The notes under the pieces: generated by a model
What the model saw: only the letters and a program-made list of their open reading frames with translations
What the model was told of the DNA's origin: nothing
Databases searched by the model: none
Assembly: GCF_009363435.1 (NCBI RefSeq)
Contig: NZ_CP045354.1
Coordinates: forward strand, 4,554,501 to 4,618,500
Source of the DNA: Labrenzia sp. THAF82
GTDB lineage: Bacteria > Pseudomonadota > Alphaproteobacteria > Rhizobiales > Stappiaceae
Reading direction: 5' to 3'
Length of the DNA: 64,000 bases
Shown here: piece after piece, positions 6,392-15,585 of the stretch
Layout of the letters: the number at the start of each line of letters is the position of its first letter
How positions within the stretch are numbered: the stretch's first letter is position 1
Made by a program: the position numbers and the translations under genes

Positions 6392-8971
6392 CTACCCTTT
6401 GTCTGCAATACGTCCCTGATCCAAAACGAAGCGCTGATCAAATTCACCGGCAATATCCATGTTCGATGTACCGAACAAGAACGTTTTCCCGGCTAGTATT
6501 CCCCGCAAACCATTACGCAATTCTTTGTCGTCTTCTGTCATACCTGTAGCAATATCATCCAATATGGTGATTTTTGCGTTCTTCAGTAGACCTCTTACCA
6601 ATGCGATGCGCCTGCGCTGGCCGGCAGACAAGCGCGAACCCGAAACGCCAACATGGTAGCCAAAGCCGGCAAAGATGATCGGATGACGCAGTCCGGTCTC
6701 TTCCACAATGGCACGAATCACGTCGTCGATGCGCCGCCGGGCGTCCCTGCGGTCGACCCTGGCACGGCCGAACAGCAAGTTGTCTTCAATTGTAAGCGGC
6801 GGCAGATAAACGTCAGGATCGAACGCAACGAAGCCATCGCTGTTCTTCACGACACCCTCAAGGAACCGCTTGCGGGCCGCCACGACCTCATCCTTCAAGC
6901 TATCGTCCATAACGCCCAGACGATGCCTGGCGGGGACGAGCTTGAACGCCAGTCCGGTCAGGCGTGACTTGTCCGCTTCCGTCAGACCCGGTCGCTGGTG
7001 CCCTGACTTCGCAATCCTTACAATCCGTTCAAACTCGGGCAGATCATCCTGATTGATGAAGGAATAGGACCCCAGAAGCCCGCTGTCGCCGGAAACGTTG
7101 GAGAAGAGTTCCAGCATGGTTTCTGCGATCTTCAAGCCAATCTGCTGCAGTTTGACATCAAACCCGGTGTCGGACAGGAACGTTTTCACCTCTTCAAGGT
7201 CCGGTACCTCGTCCATGGTGATTTCAGGATCTGAAGGGACAGCAAAGAACAGGTTGTCGGCCAGGCTTGCACTGGCATTGAAACGGTCCTTGTGCCAAAG
7301 CTCGACCAAACCACCCAAGGCGGGTTCACTCGCAATGCGGCCAGCCAGGTTTTTGCGAACATTCAGGATCTTGTCGGCGAAGGCGTCGTTCATGGATGGG
7401 TCGAAGCGCGACTGCAGGCCCAGCCGATAAATATCCTTGTCGAGTTTGACCGCTTCCAGCAACTGCAGCGCCTTGGTGTCGAGTTGCTCCTCATCATCAA
7501 CACCCGCTGCCGACAGGTCATCCCAGTCTGCAGCAAGGTCGTAGACCGGATTGCGTGTCTGGTTGGCTTCATTGACCCTGCGCTTGTAATTCTTGAGGTC
7601 GTCCCCTTCCCGCTCGGGCGGCACGAGAGGACGGTGGCGCAGGCCATAGTAAAGGTTGTCCCGGATCGTGCCGGTCCACACGTGAACAGCCCCACCGACA
7701 TAAGCGATTTCTCGGCCAAGGGTGGAATCGGTCAGTTTGTCGAGATCGTGCTCTCCAATACAGACCTTGCCCGAGGACGCCGACACCAGACCGGCGGCGA
7801 GTTGCAGCACTTCCGAACGACCCGATCCGTCGGGCCCGACAATCGCGCATGTGGTGTTCGCCGGGACCTTCAGCGAGATATCCATGACTTCCTGACCGGC
7901 GGCACCACCAGAAAAACTGACGCTTTCAAACTTCACGTCACCCGACAGTTCAACCTGGTCGTCATCGGTCAGGCGCTCGGTGTCGTAGATGTCCGGCGGG
8001 TCGAAGTTTTCGACAACGGTCTGATACTTGACGCTGACATCAGCCGTCATCTGATAGAAGGACAGCAACAGCTTCCACGGTCCTGCCAGATCCTTGTAGG
8101 CCGCGATCACGGCCAGCAACGCACCGATACTCAGATTGCCCTGAATAACCAGATACCCGCCGATCAGGTAGAAGAAGAACGGCGTCAGCTGGTTCATGAA
8201 GTTGTTCAGGAACTTGATGAGGAACTTCCGGTTAAAGATCTCGTATCGGATCTTGAAGTTCTCATAGAGGCGGTCGGAAATGTCCGCCGAGTGCCAGGCC
8301 GCCGCATCATTGGCGTGGATCTCTGCGACCCCGGTGATGCTCTCACCGACTTTGTCCGCGATCAGACGAACGTTTTTCACCCGTTTGCGAGACAGCAGAA
8401 TGACTTTCTTCTGCAGCATCGGGATGATGTAGCCCTGGATCGGGTACGAGCTGATCGCCGCCAGACCCAGCAGTGGATCCTGCATAAAGATGAAGCCCAG
8501 CTGAACGATCAGCATACCGCCCTGATAGGCGGGCAGAGCGAAGGCTTCACCGATATAACCGCCCACATCCTCCACTTCGGACGTGATCATGGGAATGATC
8601 TCGCCGGAGCTCACTTTCCGGAAATGCGGCAGTCGAAATCTCAGAACCCTTTGAAAGAGTTCGAAACGAAGACGGCGCAGCATGCGCTCGCCCAGGCGCC
8701 CCTTGTAGACGTTCAGATAAAATTTGAGCCCGTTGGAGACCACAACGAGCCCCAAAAATGTCAGGCAGAGGAGAACGAGATACGGGATCTGGTCGAAGTC
8801 AAATCCCAGGACGTCGCGCGGGAAATTGTCTCCCTGAACGGCATCGTTGACAATCAACTTGGGCAATTCGAGCAGGAAATAGACCACCGGGTAGGTAAGG
8901 ACGGTGACCATCAAAATAAAAATCTGCTGGCGCGAACTATACTTCCAAATGAAGCGGAAAAGGCTTTTTTC
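6392..8971 (-). CDS. ABC exporter-like protein with degenerate and expanded nucleotide-binding domain
   Basis: Numbering is from the ATG at 8971 (a TTG at 9001 would add 10 residues). Residues 1-320 form an ABC exporter membrane domain with several hydrophobic segments. The ATPase domain begins near 340. Its Walker A reads GPDGSGRSE, with arginine (R385) for the catalytic lysine. The Q-loop glutamine is absent (YVGG). The signature is LSAGQ (781-785), Walker B is ITILDD with aspartate (D806) for the usual glutamate, and the H-loop histidine is replaced (TSN, N837). Between the Q-loop region and signature there are about 346 residues instead of about 50, containing three copies of the x-x-DNL-x-[YF] motif (starting 435, 569, 727). 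It may be a regulated, non-hydrolysing or slow transporter. It diverges from the glycosyltransferase operon. Confidence 0.8.
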   Translation of the reverse strand, partial: EKSLFRFIWKYSSRQQIFILMVTVLTYPVVYFLLELPKLIVNDAVQGDNFPRDVLGFDFDQIPYLVLLCLTFLGLVVVSNGLKFYLNVYKGRLGERMLRRLRFELFQRVLRFRLPHFRKVSSGEIIPMITSEVEDVGGYIGEAFALPAYQGGMLIVQLGFIFMQDPLLGLAAISSYPIQGYIIPMLQKKVILLSRKRVKNVRLIADKVGESITGVAEIHANDAAAWHSADISDRLYENFKIRYEIFNRKFLIKFLNNFMNQLTPFFFYLIGGYLVIQGNLSIGALLAVIAAYKDLAGPWKLLLSFYQMTADVSVKYQTVVENFDPPDIYDTERLTDDDQVELSGDVKFESVSFSGGAAGQEVMDISLKVPANTTCAIVGPDGSGRSEVLQLAAGLVSASSGKVCIGEHDLDKLTDSTLGREIAYVGGAVHVWTGTIRDNLYYGLRHRPLVPPEREGDDLKNYKRRVNEANQTRNPVYDLAADWDDLSAAGVDDEEQLDTKALQLLEAVKLDKDIYRLGLQSRFDPSMNDAFADKILNVRKNLAGRIASEPALGGLVELWHKDRFNASASLADNLFFAVPSDPEITMDEVPDLEEVKTFLSDTGFDVKLQQIGLKIAETMLELFSNVSGDSGLLGSYSFINQDDLPEFERIVRIAKSGHQRPGLTEADKSRLTGLAFKLVPARHRLGVMDDSLKDEVVAARKRFLEGVVKNSDGFVAFDPDVYLPPLTIEDNLLFGRARVDRRDARRRIDDVIRAIVEETGLRHPIIFAGFGYHVGVSGSRLSAGQRRRIALVRGLLKNAKITILDDIATGMTEDDKELRNGLRGILAGKTFLFGTSNMDIAGEFDQRFVLDQGRIADKG

Positions 8972-9205
8972 CATCAGCTCATCCAAACAGAAATGGATCA
9001 AAAATGTGCAAGCAGATCATATTTGGTATATTAACGATCCGAATTCGAAGTGCTAGCCGGGTTTAGCATTTGGCACAACCGTATTGAAAGTATCAGTTGA
9101 CCGTTCCCTGTCGAAAGATGTCTGTCAAGGCAGATCGGAACGTGACAAACTCCAGTCAATTGAGACATAAGTGCCTCGGGGCAGATTTACAAATTTAGGG
9201 GCAGT

Positions 9206-10426
9206 ATGAGTTCCGGAACGCCTAAGATACTGATCTACAGCCATGATTCGTTCGGATTAGGCCACTTAAGGCGCTGCCGTGCAATCGCTCAGTCACTGGT
9301 TGGGGACTTTGACACTCTTTCCGTTCTGATCCTCTCAGGCTCACCCATCATTGGCAGTTTCGAATTCAGGACCCGGGTCGACTTTGTCAGGATTCCCGGT
9401 GTCATCAAGCTGCGCAACGGCGAATACACCCCTTTGTCCCTGCACATCAACATCGATCAAACGCTGGCAATCCGTTCGTCAATCATCGAGCACACGGCCG
9501 AGATTTTCGAACCCGACATTTTCATTGTCGACAAGGAACCGCTTGGACTGAGAGGCGAAGTGCTTGGCACATTGGAGGCTCTCAAAGGCACCAACACCCG
9601 CCTTGTCCTGGGCTTGCGGGACGTTATGGACGATGCGACCGTTCTGAAAGAAGAATGGGACCGCAAGAATGTGTTCCCTGCCCTGAAGGATCTCTACGAC
9701 GAAATCTGGGTCTATGGTCCGGAAGATATCTGCGACCCGCTTGAGGGCATGGACCTGCCGGAAGGCGTAGCGGAAAAACTCCGATATACGGGTTACCTGC
9801 GCAGAGAAATGCCGAGTGCGGCGCTGGAAAACCCCGCGCCAGCACCTTTCGACGAAGAACCTTATATTCTGGTAACACCTGGCGGGGGCGGTGACGGCGT
9901 TGAAATGGTGGATTGGGTCATGCGGGCCTATGAAGCGCGCCAACGGCCTCTTTTTCCGGCCCTGATTGTGCTTGGCCCCTTTATGCCGGCCGCCTCGGCC
10001 GCACAGTTTACCGAACGGGCAGAACATCTTCGCGACGTGGAGGTAATCCGGTTCACACCCCAGATCGAACCCTATCTTGCCAATGCCACGGCAATTGTCG
10101 GTATGGGGGGCTACAATACGTTTTGCGAAATACTGTCCTTCGACAAACCCACCTTGATGGTGCCGCGTGTCGTTCCGCGCCGCGAACAAGCTATTCGCGC
10201 TGAGCGGGCGGAAAAGAGCGGCCTCTTGAAGGTCTTGCCGATAGACTGCTATCCGGATCCCGATCTCATGGCGACGGCATTGTCGGAACTACCAAACCTC
10301 GCGCCGCCCTCGGCTGCCAGTGTCGACAATCTGCTTGGCGGGCTGGAAGTTATTTCCGGTCGTGTCGGCGAAATCTTCGATGAGCAGCTTCCAGCAGATA
10401 GCAAAGTCAAACTGGCTATCGTCTGA
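9206..10426 (+). CDS. MurG/GT28-like glycosyltransferase
   Basis: This 406-residue GT-B protein has the N-terminal acceptor-side motif SFGLGHLRRC (residues 14-23) and the C-terminal donor-side loop GMGGYNTFCEIL (about 299-310), followed by PTLMVPR, as in MurG and other GT28-like enzymes. AGGGGC precedes the ATG. It heads a plus-strand operon of four glycosyltransferases and a deacetylase. A second, distinct MurG-like enzyme lies at 12842. The sugar donor cannot be assigned. Peptidoglycan MurG itself is unlikely, since no mur/fts genes are nearby. Confidence 0.8.
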   Translation: MSSGTPKILIYSHDSFGLGHLRRCRAIAQSLVGDFDTLSVLILSGSPIIGSFEFRTRVDFVRIPGVIKLRNGEYTPLSLHINIDQTLAIRSSIIEHTAEIFEPDIFIVDKEPLGLRGEVLGTLEALKGTNTRLVLGLRDVMDDATVLKEEWDRKNVFPALKDLYDEIWVYGPEDICDPLEGMDLPEGVAEKLRYTGYLRREMPSAALENPAPAPFDEEPYILVTPGGGGDGVEMVDWVMRAYEARQRPLFPALIVLGPFMPAASAAQFTERAEHLRDVEVIRFTPQIEPYLANATAIVGMGGYNTFCEILSFDKPTLMVPRVVPRREQAIRAERAEKSGLLKVLPIDCYPDPDLMATALSELPNLAPPSAASVDNLLGGLEVISGRVGEIFDEQLPADSKVKLAIV

Positions 10427-10477
10427 TCGCTTTCGCGTTTCACAGCTCAACGGTCAACCCTTTCAAAGATTGTAGTA

Positions 10478-11698
10478 ATGTCCCGAATTGCCGTTGTGGT
10501 CAAAGGCTATCCACGCCTGTCCGAAACCTTCATTGCACAAGAGATTCTAGGCCTTGAGCGGCGGGGAATAGACATCTTGATCGTCGCGCTGCGCAAACCC
10601 TATGACCCCTTCATTCACGACCTGCACCGACAAATCTCTGCGGACGTTCTCTATCTTCCCGAATATGTGAAAGACGACCCGGCGCGCGTTACCAGGGCCA
10701 AGAAATGGGCTGAAAGGCAACCCACTTTCGAAAAGGCCAAAGCGCTCTTTGATGCCGACTTTGCCCGGCAAACCAATGCGGATCGGCAACGTCGCTGGTC
10801 ACAGGCCTGTGTTTTCGCGCACGAGTTGCCGGAAGACATCACCTGGATCTACACCCATTATCTGCATACACCTTGTTCCACGGCACGCTATGCAGCGCAC
10901 TTGTCCGGTCGCCAATGGTCGTTTTCCGCTCACGCGAAAGATATCTGGACCAGCCCCGAGTGGGATTTGAGAACCAAGATCAACGACGCGGCCTGGGGGG
11001 TGACCTGCACCAGCGTCAATGCCACCTTCCTCAAGGGACTTGCTGATACACCTGACAAGGTTGAGCTACTGTATCACGGGCTTGATTTTTCCGGCTTTCC
11101 GGAGCCCTCCAAGGAGATGTCAAAGCGTGATGGCAGCGAAGAGCCGGTTCGGCTCGTATCCGTTGGACGTGCGGTTGAAAAGAAGGGGTACGACGATCTC
11201 CTGAGCGCCCTTTCAATGCTGCCCAACGACTTGAACTGGCGCTTCACGCATATTGGTGGTGGCGACCTCTCAGAGGTGCTGAAGCAAGAAGCTGAGCGTC
11301 TTGGCGTTGCACAGCGTATCACCTGGCGCGGAGCGCAGCCAAGGGAAGAGGTCATCGCGACCTGTGCAGACGCTGACCTGTTCGTCTTGCCGTCGAAACT
11401 TGCAAAGTCAGGCGATCGGGACGGATTGCCGAATGTCTTGATGGAAGCTCAATCCATGGGGCTTTGTTGTCTTTCCACACGTGTGTCGGCGATACCGGAG
11501 TTGATCGTCAGTGGTGAGACCGGGATTCTTGTGGAACCCGGTTCCCCAGACGAGCTTTCAGATGCCTTGAGCGGGTTGATTGCAGATCCCGATCGCAGGC
11601 GCATGCTAGGGCTTGCTGCCGCAAACCGTGTACGCAAGGAGTTTTCAACTGATCCCGGCCTTGACCGGTTGGCAGAGAAGTTTCGTAAGGTGCTTTGA
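10478..11698 (+). CDS. Family 4 glycosyltransferase (WcaL/colanic-acid type)
   Basis: This 406-residue GT-B enzyme opens with IAVVVKGYPRLSETFIAQEI, the signature of colanic-acid-type GT4 enzymes. The donor half has VSVGRAVEKKGYDDLL (about 223-238) and the EX7E region DGLPNVLMEAQ near 310. The gene follows the first glycosyltransferase by 51 bases and ends 19 bases before the next start. It probably adds one sugar to a lipid-linked or soluble acceptor during assembly of a surface glycan; linkage and substrate are unknown. Confidence 0.82.
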   Translation: MSRIAVVVKGYPRLSETFIAQEILGLERRGIDILIVALRKPYDPFIHDLHRQISADVLYLPEYVKDDPARVTRAKKWAERQPTFEKAKALFDADFARQTNADRQRRWSQACVFAHELPEDITWIYTHYLHTPCSTARYAAHLSGRQWSFSAHAKDIWTSPEWDLRTKINDAAWGVTCTSVNATFLKGLADTPDKVELLYHGLDFSGFPEPSKEMSKRDGSEEPVRLVSVGRAVEKKGYDDLLSALSMLPNDLNWRFTHIGGGDLSEVLKQEAERLGVAQRITWRGAQPREEVIATCADADLFVLPSKLAKSGDRDGLPNVLMEAQSMGLCCLSTRVSAIPELIVSGETGILVEPGSPDELSDALSGLIADPDRRRMLGLAAANRVRKEFSTDPGLDRLAEKFRKVL

Positions 11699-11717
11699 TC
11701 CGCCAGCAGGACTTCCT

Positions 11718-12845
11718 ATGAGAATCGCCTTCACAGCCCCGATGAAACCCCTTGATCATCCTGTCCCTTCTGGCGACAGGACGATGGGTCGCCTGATTGT
11801 AAAGGCCCTCAAATCCGCGGGGCATGAGGTTGAGGTAGCCAGCACGTTCCGGTCCTGGCGCAAGGATGGCAGCGACGAACTCCAGTCCAAGGTGAAAGCC
11901 GAAGCTCTCAAGGAAGTCAGCCGCATCGCCAACGACTGGAAACGTGACAGGAACAAGCCCGACCTGTTCCTGACATATCATCTTTATCACAAGGCTCCCG
12001 ACTGGATTGGGCCCGCTTTGGCGGATCGATTTGATCTGCCTTACGCGATCATCGAAGCAAGCCGCGCGCCGAAACGCAAAACGGGCAACTGGGCATTCGG
12101 CTTTGCTGCAGCTGATTTGGCTCTGCAACGGGCTGACGCCGTTGCCGCAATTCACAACGCAGATGCAGAGTGCTTGCACGAGGTTGTCCCTCCGGACCGT
12201 CTTGACGTTCTTCTGCCTTTTCTGGATGAAGCACCTTATCGACAAGCAGTGACCGGCTCCAAACCGCCCGCATCTGCGCCCCTCAAACTTCTTGCCGTTG
12301 GAATGATGCGAGAAGGCGACAAGTTTCGATCCTATGAGGTGCTTGCCGCAGCCCTTGATCGCCTTATGAATCTATCCTGGCATCTGACCCTGATCGGTGA
12401 CGGGCCTGTCCGTTCCAAGGTTGTTGATCTCTTCCCGGCGGACAGGATTACCGTTCTCGGCGCTCTTGGGGCAGAAGACTTGCCAGCGCAATATGCTCAA
12501 CACGATCTCGTTGTTTGGCCTGCTATTCGTGAAGCGTTTGGTCTGGTCCTGATGGAAGCTCAAGCGGCTGGCACCGGGGTTGTCGCAGGTAACACTTTCG
12601 GAGTTCCTGATATTGTCCGGCAGGGAGAAACCGGATTGCTTTCGCAAGAAGGCGATGTTGAAGCCTTTGCCGCAAATCTGGAAAACGTCATCAGGAACCC
12701 AGGCATTGCCGATCGATTGGGCATTGCAGCCAGCGCATATATATCCGCCAACCATTCGCTCGAAGCCGGGGCTGCTCGGCTGGACCTTTTTGCCCGCAAG
12801 GCTGTCGACAACCATAGGCGGCCTCAGAAAGACCAAGGAAAATGA
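11718..12845 (+). CDS. Glycosyltransferase family 4-like protein
   Basis: This 375-residue GT-B protein starts at the ATG at 11718 (MRIAFTAPMKPLDHPVPSGD...), since further upstream the frame overlaps the previous gene and is unconserved. The donor half contains LLAVGMMREGDKFRSYEVL, ALGAEDLPAQYAQHDLVVWPA and REAFGLVLMEAQAAG (the EX7E motif). The N-terminal Rossmann half carries IVKALKSAGHEVEV. It overlaps the next gene by 4 bases (ATGA). It is one of four glycosyltransferases in the operon; the product glycan is unknown. Confidence 0.78.
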   Translation: MRIAFTAPMKPLDHPVPSGDRTMGRLIVKALKSAGHEVEVASTFRSWRKDGSDELQSKVKAEALKEVSRIANDWKRDRNKPDLFLTYHLYHKAPDWIGPALADRFDLPYAIIEASRAPKRKTGNWAFGFAAADLALQRADAVAAIHNADAECLHEVVPPDRLDVLLPFLDEAPYRQAVTGSKPPASAPLKLLAVGMMREGDKFRSYEVLAAALDRLMNLSWHLTLIGDGPVRSKVVDLFPADRITVLGALGAEDLPAQYAQHDLVVWPAIREAFGLVLMEAQAAGTGVVAGNTFGVPDIVRQGETGLLSQEGDVEAFAANLENVIRNPGIADRLGIAASAYISANHSLEAGAARLDLFARKAVDNHRRPQKDQGK

Positions 12846-13996
12846 CCCGCAAGGCCTTCATTCACGTGCAGCACCTGCTGGGTACCGGCCATGTGGTCAG
12901 GGCAGCCGCAATTGGCAAAGCATTGGCCTCTTCAGGCGTTGAGGTGACATTGGCCAGCGGCAACAAAATTCCCCCAACCCTGGACACCGGGCCGCTTCGT
13001 ATTGTCGAACTCCCCGCCTGCAAAAGCCCTGACGCCGCGTTCAAGCGACTTGTTACTTTAGACGATGAAGATATTGACAATGAATGGAAAACATCGCGCG
13101 TTAAAGCATCGATTCAAGCATTTAAGGAAGAAGAATTCGACCTGCTCTTGACGGAGACCTATCCCTTTGGGCGGCGCCAGCTAGACTTTGAACTAAGTCC
13201 TCTCCTCAACGCGGCAAAGGCACGGCCCAATCCGCCAATTGTTGCGACATCCATTCGAGATATTCTGGTGCGCAAGAAGGAACTCTGGAAAGAAGAATGG
13301 ATGGCTGATCAGGCACTGAACCATTATCATCGAGTGCTTGTCCATTCCGACCCGGATTTCATCCAACTTTCCGACAGCTTCCCATTTGCAGACCGGATCG
13401 AACATCTGATCCGCTATACCGGTTATGTCGAAGGACATGCCCGCCGAGCTGCCGACGGATCTGATGGCAATGACGAAGTGATCGTTTCGTGCGGTGGCGG
13501 CGCAGTCGCAGCAAGTCTCCTGACGGCAGCCCTGGATGCCCGCCCCTTGTCGCGACGTGCGGGAGACACTCGCTGGCGGGTCCTTGTCGGACACGACGTG
13601 CCGGAAGACAGCTTTCACGCCTATCAGAAACGCGCATCAACTGGCGTCAGCGTCGAACGCGCTCGCAGGGATTTTCCTGACCTATTGAAACGTGCTCGGC
13701 TCTCCATCAGCCAGGCTGGTTACAACACAGTGCTCGATGTGCTGACTGCCGGTGTCGCTGCTGTCTTTGCTCCGTTTGCACAGAAAAACGAAACGGAGCA
13801 AACGCAACGTGCGGAAGCATTGGCACGCCATGGCAGGGCAATTGTTACGCCCGAAATGGGTTTGACACCCGAACGGCTTGCTGCAGCTGCAGACGACGCT
13901 CTGGCCCTTCCCCGCAGTCATCATGCTGTTTTGCTTGGCGGCGCAGCAAAGAGCGCTGAAATTCTCCTCAACGACCTTAAAGAGCGCGCCGCATGA
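12842..13996 (+). CDS. Second MurG/GT28-like glycosyltransferase
   Basis: This 384-residue protein has the N-terminal loop HLLGTGHVVRAAAIGKAL (residues 9-26), corresponding to the GxGH acceptor loop of GT28-like enzymes. The C-terminal donor loop SQAGYNTVLDVL is followed by FAPFAQKNETEQTQRAEAL. It starts inside the stop of the previous gene and its own stop overlaps the deacetylase start, so the last three genes are tightly coupled. It is only distantly similar to the GT28-like protein at 9206, which suggests different donors or positions in one glycan. Confidence 0.78.
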   Translation: MTRKAFIHVQHLLGTGHVVRAAAIGKALASSGVEVTLASGNKIPPTLDTGPLRIVELPACKSPDAAFKRLVTLDDEDIDNEWKTSRVKASIQAFKEEEFDLLLTETYPFGRRQLDFELSPLLNAAKARPNPPIVATSIRDILVRKKELWKEEWMADQALNHYHRVLVHSDPDFIQLSDSFPFADRIEHLIRYTGYVEGHARRAADGSDGNDEVIVSCGGGAVAASLLTAALDARPLSRRAGDTRWRVLVGHDVPEDSFHAYQKRASTGVSVERARRDFPDLLKRARLSISQAGYNTVLDVLTAGVAAVFAPFAQKNETEQTQRAEALARHGRAIVTPEMGLTPERLAAAADDALALPRSHHAVLLGGAAKSAEILLNDLKERAA

Positions 13997-14751
13997 CAAC
14001 GGATCTGCAACGTTTCAAAGACGAACTGGCAGCACATCTCGACTGGTTTGCAGAACGCGGGCGCAAAGTGAGCTTCTGGTGGCGGGATGACGACGCGGTG
14101 GAACCAACACCAGCGCTTGACCGCATGTTGGCTTTTTGCAATCGACACGGGGTGGATATGGCACTCGCTGTTATTCCGAAGAATGCGACAGAAAACCTTG
14201 CAGCCCGACTTCAAGACGAGCCTCATGCATGGGTGCTGCAACATGGTTGGCAGCACAAGAACTTTCAACGCAAGGATCTGCGCGAAAAAGCGGCTGAGCT
14301 TGGCACCCGGCGCGACCCGGATGAACTGATAGCCCAGCTTACCGACGGTAAATTACGGCTTGAAAAGTTGTTTGCGGCCAAATTCATCAAGGCCATGGTG
14401 CCACCTTGGAACCGGATTGCACCTGAGATTTCACGCAGATTGCCAGGCATGGGACTTCCAGGTCTTTCCACGTTCACATGGCACAATTTCCCTCGCGACC
14501 ATCAAGTCCAGTCCCATGTAGACATCATAAAGTGGAAAAAACAGGTTCGTTTCATTGGCTGGGAAAGTGCTCGGTTACGCTTTGATCTGCAGCTCACGCG
14601 CCGCCGCAACACAGGCAGCGAACCTGTCGGCCTCCTCACCCATCATTTGGCGCATGATGAAGAGTGCTTTGAGTTTCTGGAAGAGTTTCTGGCCATTTCT
14701 GCCCACCATGAGGGTGCGGAATGGCCGCGCATTGAAACCTTGTTTGGCTAA
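13993..14751 (+). CDS. Polysaccharide deacetylase-like protein
   Basis: These 252 residues have the NodB-type layout: WWRDDD near residues 28-33 (motif 1 aspartates), QHGWQHKN near 79-86 (the HxxxH-like metal ligands), PPWNR near 134-138 (motif 3) and LLTHHLAHD near 212-220. There is no signal peptide, so it would act in the cytoplasm, perhaps on a lipid-linked or nucleotide-linked N-acetyl sugar made by the upstream enzymes. The start overlaps the previous stop (ATGA). It is the last gene of the operon. Confidence 0.78.
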   Translation: MTTDLQRFKDELAAHLDWFAERGRKVSFWWRDDDAVEPTPALDRMLAFCNRHGVDMALAVIPKNATENLAARLQDEPHAWVLQHGWQHKNFQRKDLREKAAELGTRRDPDELIAQLTDGKLRLEKLFAAKFIKAMVPPWNRIAPEISRRLPGMGLPGLSTFTWHNFPRDHQVQSHVDIIKWKKQVRFIGWESARLRFDLQLTRRRNTGSEPVGLLTHHLAHDEECFEFLEEFLAISAHHEGAEWPRIETLFG

Positions 14752-14778
14752 GGCTCAAGGTAACAAGGGGTGGCGCAC

Positions 14779-15309
14779 CTATTGGGCAGCTTCGACGTGA
14801 TCTTCCTTCAGTACCTTCGAAAACTCCCGTCTAAGGAACGCGAGTTTCGGATCTATATAGGTCTTGCAGAAAGGACGCTCGGGACCCTTTTCGTAGTAGC
14901 CCAGAAAACGTTCGTCTGACGCCTTGAAACCGGCGAGGGTCATGACGTTGGTGATCAAGGGTTCATCGAACTCCTGCTGAAGTTTACGCAGGATGCGACC
15001 GACCTTCACACCTGTTCCGGCATCATACACGTAGACAGCGCTGCGATATTTGCCCCGCATCTTGTGGCGGGAAGTGCTTGAATGTGTGCGCAGATGGATT
15101 TCGATCAAGACGTCCATAGGCAGCACTTCTGGATCGAAGGTCACGATAACCGCTTCCGACCAAGCATCTTCGGGAGGATCAGAGCGGATAAATCCCTGCT
15201 CCACCTTCGATATACCAGCAATTGCCTGAAAGACGGCTTCGGTGCACCAGTGGCACCCACCGCCCAGCCCGATTTTCAAGAAACGTCTCCAAGGCTTCGT
15301 CGAATGCAT
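14779..15309 (-). CDS. msrA: Peptide-methionine (S)-S-oxide reductase
   Basis: This 176-residue MsrA-fold protein repairs oxidised methionine. The active-site motif is GGGCHWCTE with nucleophile C19; the usual phenylalanine of GCFWC is histidine here. The family features RTHSSTSRHKMRGKYRSAVY and PFCKTYIDPKL are present. It is convergent with the glycan operon (27 bases between stops) and divergent from the nitrile hydratase genes. The C-terminus lacks the usual extra recycling cysteines, so reduction may follow a variant route. Confidence 0.85.
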   Translation of the reverse strand: MHSTKPWRRFLKIGLGGGCHWCTEAVFQAIAGISKVEQGFIRSDPPEDAWSEAVIVTFDPEVLPMDVLIEIHLRTHSSTSRHKMRGKYRSAVYVYDAGTGVKVGRILRKLQQEFDEPLITNVMTLAGFKASDERFLGYYEKGPERPFCKTYIDPKLAFLRREFSKVLKEDHVEAAQ

Positions 15310-15585
15310 GCCATTTTGCCGCCTGAAGAGAAATAATCAAAATGGCTTGGCAAAGATTCCCCCAAGGGAGTTTGCAACAGTGAGCTTAGAGCCAGTGAGA
15401 TCTGGGCATTTTTTCACACTTTCAATGACTTACAGATTTTTCAAAATGCGCTCTACACGCTGCCCCTGCCTCGGCGGCGGTTTGACACCGTCGATCCTTG
15501 CAGCAACTGGCGCTGAGTTCGGTCCAAGATTGACAGCCAGTGTGGTCCGACCTCAAATGAGGCCGGCACAAATCAGGAGACATCC

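Noticed and set aside
7292-9034. 580-codon open frame on the plus strand opposite the ABC protein gene
   Set aside because: Its translation is rich in Gln, His, Arg and Val with no domain pattern, and it exactly mirrors a gene with recognisable motifs. It is the usual antisense shadow of high-GC coding sequence.
15310-15585. Possible cobalamin or cobalt riboswitch upstream of nthA
   Set aside because: No B12-box-like or other known riboswitch core could be seen in the 276 bases; cobalt use alone is not evidence.
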